The notes under the pieces: model-generated
The model's input: the letters and a program-made list of their open reading frames with translations, nothing else
The model's database searches: none
What the model was told of the DNA's origin: nothing
In this document: piece by piece, positions 62,072 to 64,000 of the stretch
Layout of the letters: each line of letters starts with the position of its first letter
Position numbering within the stretch: the stretch's first letter is position 1
Translations under genes and position numbers: made by a program
Assembly (NCBI RefSeq): GCF_013386115.1
Contig: NZ_JACAOR010000001.1
Location: forward strand, 1,020,639-1,084,638
Direction: 5' to 3'
DNA: 64,000 nucleotides
From: Pseudomonas gingeri
Lineage (GTDB): Bacteria; Pseudomonadota; Gammaproteobacteria; Pseudomonadales; Pseudomonadaceae

Positions 62072-63022
62072 ATGTCCAAGGCTTCCGCTTCAATGTCTTC
62101 CGTATTAAGCGTTCTGCTGCCCATCTTTGCCCTGATCCTGGTCGGTTTCATCTGCCGTCGCACCAATCGCCTGGGGCCCAACGCGGCCTCCGAGATCAAT
62201 CGCATGGTGGTCTGGCTGTGCCTGCCGGCCTTGCTGTTCAAGGCCACGGCGACAGCCACCTGGGAGCAGATCTGGCACCCGGGTTTTGTCCTTGCGTTCA
62301 CTCTCGGTACGCTGGCGATGTTTGTCCTGACCCTGTTGCTGCGCTGGCGCAAGGCCGGGCATTTCGCCGATGCGAGCATCGACGCCCTCAGTGCGTCCTA
62401 TGCCAATACCGGCTATATCGGCATTCCGCTGTGCGTGATGGTGCTGGGTCAGAATGGTCTGGAACCGGCATTGATCGCCTCCCTGCTGGTGGTCTGCGTA
62501 CTGTTCGGACTGGCCCTGGTGTGTATCGAGATCGGCCTGCAGACCGAGCGTCAGGTGCATCGGATCATCTTCAAGGTACTGCTGGCCCTGGCGAAAAACC
62601 CGCTGGTGGTGTCACCGCTGCTCGGCGCGCTGTGGGCCTGGGGCGGCGCGCCGTTGCCGGCACCGTTCGAGAAGTTCCTCGGCCTGCTGGGCGCCGCGAC
62701 CATTCCGTGCGCGCTGATTTCCCTCGGGCTGTTCCTCGCCCACAAGCAACAGGGCCCTCGTCAGGGCGTGACACTGCTGGTGCTGATCAAGCTGATCGCC
62801 CACCCGCTGCTGACCTGGTTCCTTGCCTTCAAGGTCTTCCACCTGCCACCGCTGTGGGCCAATTCGGCCCTGTTGCTGAGTGCCCTGCCCACCGGCACCG
62901 GGCCGTTCATGCTGGCCGAGTACTACAAGCGCGAAGCCTCGGTGGTATCGAGCGCGATCCTGATTTCCACCCTGGGATCGCTGGTGACCCTGTCGATCTG
63001 CCTCTACCTGATCGGCAACTGA
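62072..63022 (+). CDS. AEC (auxin efflux carrier) family transporter
   Basis: A 316-residue transporter with about ten TMs. Blocks: VLLPIFALILVGFICRRTNRLGPNAASEINRMVVWLCLPALLFKATA, SYANTGYIGIPLCVMVLGQNGLEPALIASLLV and LLLSALPTGTGPFMLAEYYKREASVVSSAILISTLGSLVTL. Relatives export or import acids such as malonate or malate. A second ATG seven codons later is possible; no strong ribosome site precedes the first. Convergent with the LysR gene, stops 40 bp apart. Confidence 0.88.
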   Translation: MSKASASMSSVLSVLLPIFALILVGFICRRTNRLGPNAASEINRMVVWLCLPALLFKATATATWEQIWHPGFVLAFTLGTLAMFVLTLLLRWRKAGHFADASIDALSASYANTGYIGIPLCVMVLGQNGLEPALIASLLVVCVLFGLALVCIEIGLQTERQVHRIIFKVLLALAKNPLVVSPLLGALWAWGGAPLPAPFEKFLGLLGAATIPCALISLGLFLAHKQQGPRQGVTLLVLIKLIAHPLLTWFLAFKVFHLPPLWANSALLLSALPTGTGPFMLAEYYKREASVVSSAILISTLGSLVTLSICLYLIGN

Positions 63023-63062
63023 CGACCACGTCCCGGCCACTGTCGAGACTGAACAAGGCCCA

Positions 63063-64000
63063 TCAGGCTTGCGACATCGCTTGCGCCTCATCGGACAAGC
63101 GGATGCCTGGCAATCGCTGGAGTCGCCCCATCAGCACGTGATTGAACGCCAGAGTGGCGGCGGAGAAAGAGCGACCGCGGCGCCAGCGCAATGCCGCGAT
63201 ACGACTCAGGTCGCCGTGGTCGATTTGCCGCACCTCAAATCGCTCGACGTCATCGATGGCCAGCGGACTGGCAATGATCGCCCAATCGCCTCGGTCAACC
63301 AGCCGCACCAGTGAATCGACGTTGGCCGCTTCTACACGTACATCCAACGGCAGTCCGGCTCGCGAGAACGCCGAGTCGATTTGCCGTCGCATGGCAAAGT
63401 TGCGATTGAGCAAGGCCAACCGCATGCCTGCCAACTCTTGCATCGAAACGCGCGCACCGCCACTGTCGTTATCCGCGCGCAGGCGGATCAGCGCCAGGAC
63501 CTCTTCGAACAGCGTGCACTGGCTGATGTCGGGACTGGACAGGTTGGAAAACGCCAGACCAATGTCGATCTCGTTTTCAATCAGCGCCCTGTCGATCTGC
63601 GCAGCGGGCATTTCTTCAATCGAGACTTTCAGTTCCGGGTGAGCGACCAGCAGTTCGGCGACCGCCGGAATCACCAGCGCCCGTGAGTAGGTGTCGATGG
63701 CCCCGATCCGCAACCGTCCCTTCACTTCCCTCGATAACCCGTGCACCGAAGCCAGGGCCGTGTCCAGATCCTCGAGCAACGGCTCCACCAGGCCAAACAG
63801 CTCGATACCCGCCGGCGTCAGGGCCACGCCGCGCCCGACCCGATCCAGCAGCTGCACGCCCATCAAGCCCCTCAATTCACGTAGATGCTGCGACAGCGCC
63901 GGCTGGGTCAGATGCAGCAGGTCGGCGGCCCGGGTCACGCTGCCCAGGCGGGCGGTGGCAATAAAACTGCGCAGCAGGCGAAGGTCGATAGCGGCGGTAT
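63063..64000 (-). CDS. LysR family regulator (5' end beyond window)
   Basis: The C-terminal 312 residues of a LysR protein. Translation continues to the window edge in frame (TAAIDLRLLRSFIATARLGSVTRAADLLHLTQPALSQHLRELRGLMG), so the true start lies just outside; the GTG at 63938 is internal. A CynR/CysB-like effector domain follows from about the visible residue 100. The target gene is not in the window. Confidence 0.88.
   Translation of the reverse strand, partial: TAAIDLRLLRSFIATARLGSVTRAADLLHLTQPALSQHLRELRGLMGVQLLDRVGRGVALTPAGIELFGLVEPLLEDLDTALASVHGLSREVKGRLRIGAIDTYSRALVIPAVAELLVAHPELKVSIEEMPAAQIDRALIENEIDIGLAFSNLSSPDISQCTLFEEVLALIRLRADNDSGGARVSMQELAGMRLALLNRNFAMRRQIDSAFSRAGLPLDVRVEAANVDSLVRLVDRGDWAIIASPLAIDDVERFEVRQIDHGDLSRIAALRWRRGRSFSAATLAFNHVLMGRLQRLPGIRLSDEAQAMSQA

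Overview
The window is a 64 kb piece of a Pseudomonas chromosome, most likely from the P. fluorescens / P. chlororaphis / P. protegens side of the genus. The grounds are high-GC codon use, Pseudomonas-type REP palindromes, gene pairs known from P. aeruginosa (ppyR-nnrS, mucR, the itaconate cluster, ftrA-rhodanese) and a high density of LysR regulators and transporters. I see no rRNA, tRNA, CRISPR array, integrase, transposase or replication origin. The genus call is inference from content; no search was run.

Layout. 1-1.2 kb: nnrS (cut by the left edge) and ppyR, with what looks like a NorR/sigma54 nitric-oxide-responsive promoter. 1.4-3.9 kb: an NmrA-like protein divergent from an HxlR regulator, then an unknown small protein. 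4.1-13.8 kb: a nine-gene itaconate cluster (TRAP transporter dctPQM, citramalyl-CoA lyase, itaconate CoA-transferase, MmgE/PrpD protein, acyl-CoA dehydrogenase, itaconyl-CoA hydratase, divergent LysR). 14-21.4 kb: transaldolase, luciferase-like oxidoreductase, LysR/azoreductase pair, DHA2 pump, MHYT-GGDEF-EAL protein (MucR-like). 21.5-24.6 kb: a partial polyol module (RpiB-like isomerase, lone sugar-binding protein, threitol-type dehydrogenase). 24.7-31.5 kb: a five-gene operon (CoA-transferase, HMG-CoA-lyase-like enzyme, VOC protein, D-2-hydroxyacid dehydrogenase, DctA-like carrier) preceded by two LysR genes; no pathway that I recognise. 31.6-35.1 kb: DHA2 pump, MerR regulator, Old-Yellow-Enzyme-like reductase. 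35.1-40.0 kb: a same-strand run of HD hydrolase, phospholipase-D-like protein and a membrane-anchored KAP ATPase; the ATPase looks acquired. 40.1-46.6 kb: DUF1275 protein, then amino-acid-oxidase-like flavoprotein, ThDP decarboxylase and a periplasmic TPR-like protein. 46.6-50.3 kb: Cys-rich secreted protein, DUF2182 membrane protein with tyrosinase, two tandem lipoproteins. 50.5-56.3 kb: a complete RND efflux operon. 56.4-59.2 kb: rhodanese/FtrA, LysE exporter, flavin reductase. 59.3-61.9 kb: ricin-like lectin, then a 2OG-Fe(II) oxygenase and Ada. 62-64 kb: AEC transporter and a LysR cut by the right edge.

Most interesting points. (1) A 19-base element containing a 16-bp dyad is repeated exactly, about 56 kb apart, upstream of two AT-richer genes (the unknown protein at 3489 and the lectin at 59828), which suggests a shared regulator. 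(2) The 2OG oxygenase and ada each carry an Ada-box-like site, yet Ada has lost three of the four zinc cysteines of its methylation sensor. (3) The 24.7-29.6 kb operon looks like an undescribed CoA-dependent acid-cleavage pathway whose DctA-like carrier lacks the arginine that normally binds the second carboxylate. (4) The HD-PLD-KAP run is a possible accessory or defence module. (5) The ppyR-nnrS promoter has three GT-N7-AC sites placed like NorR enhancers.
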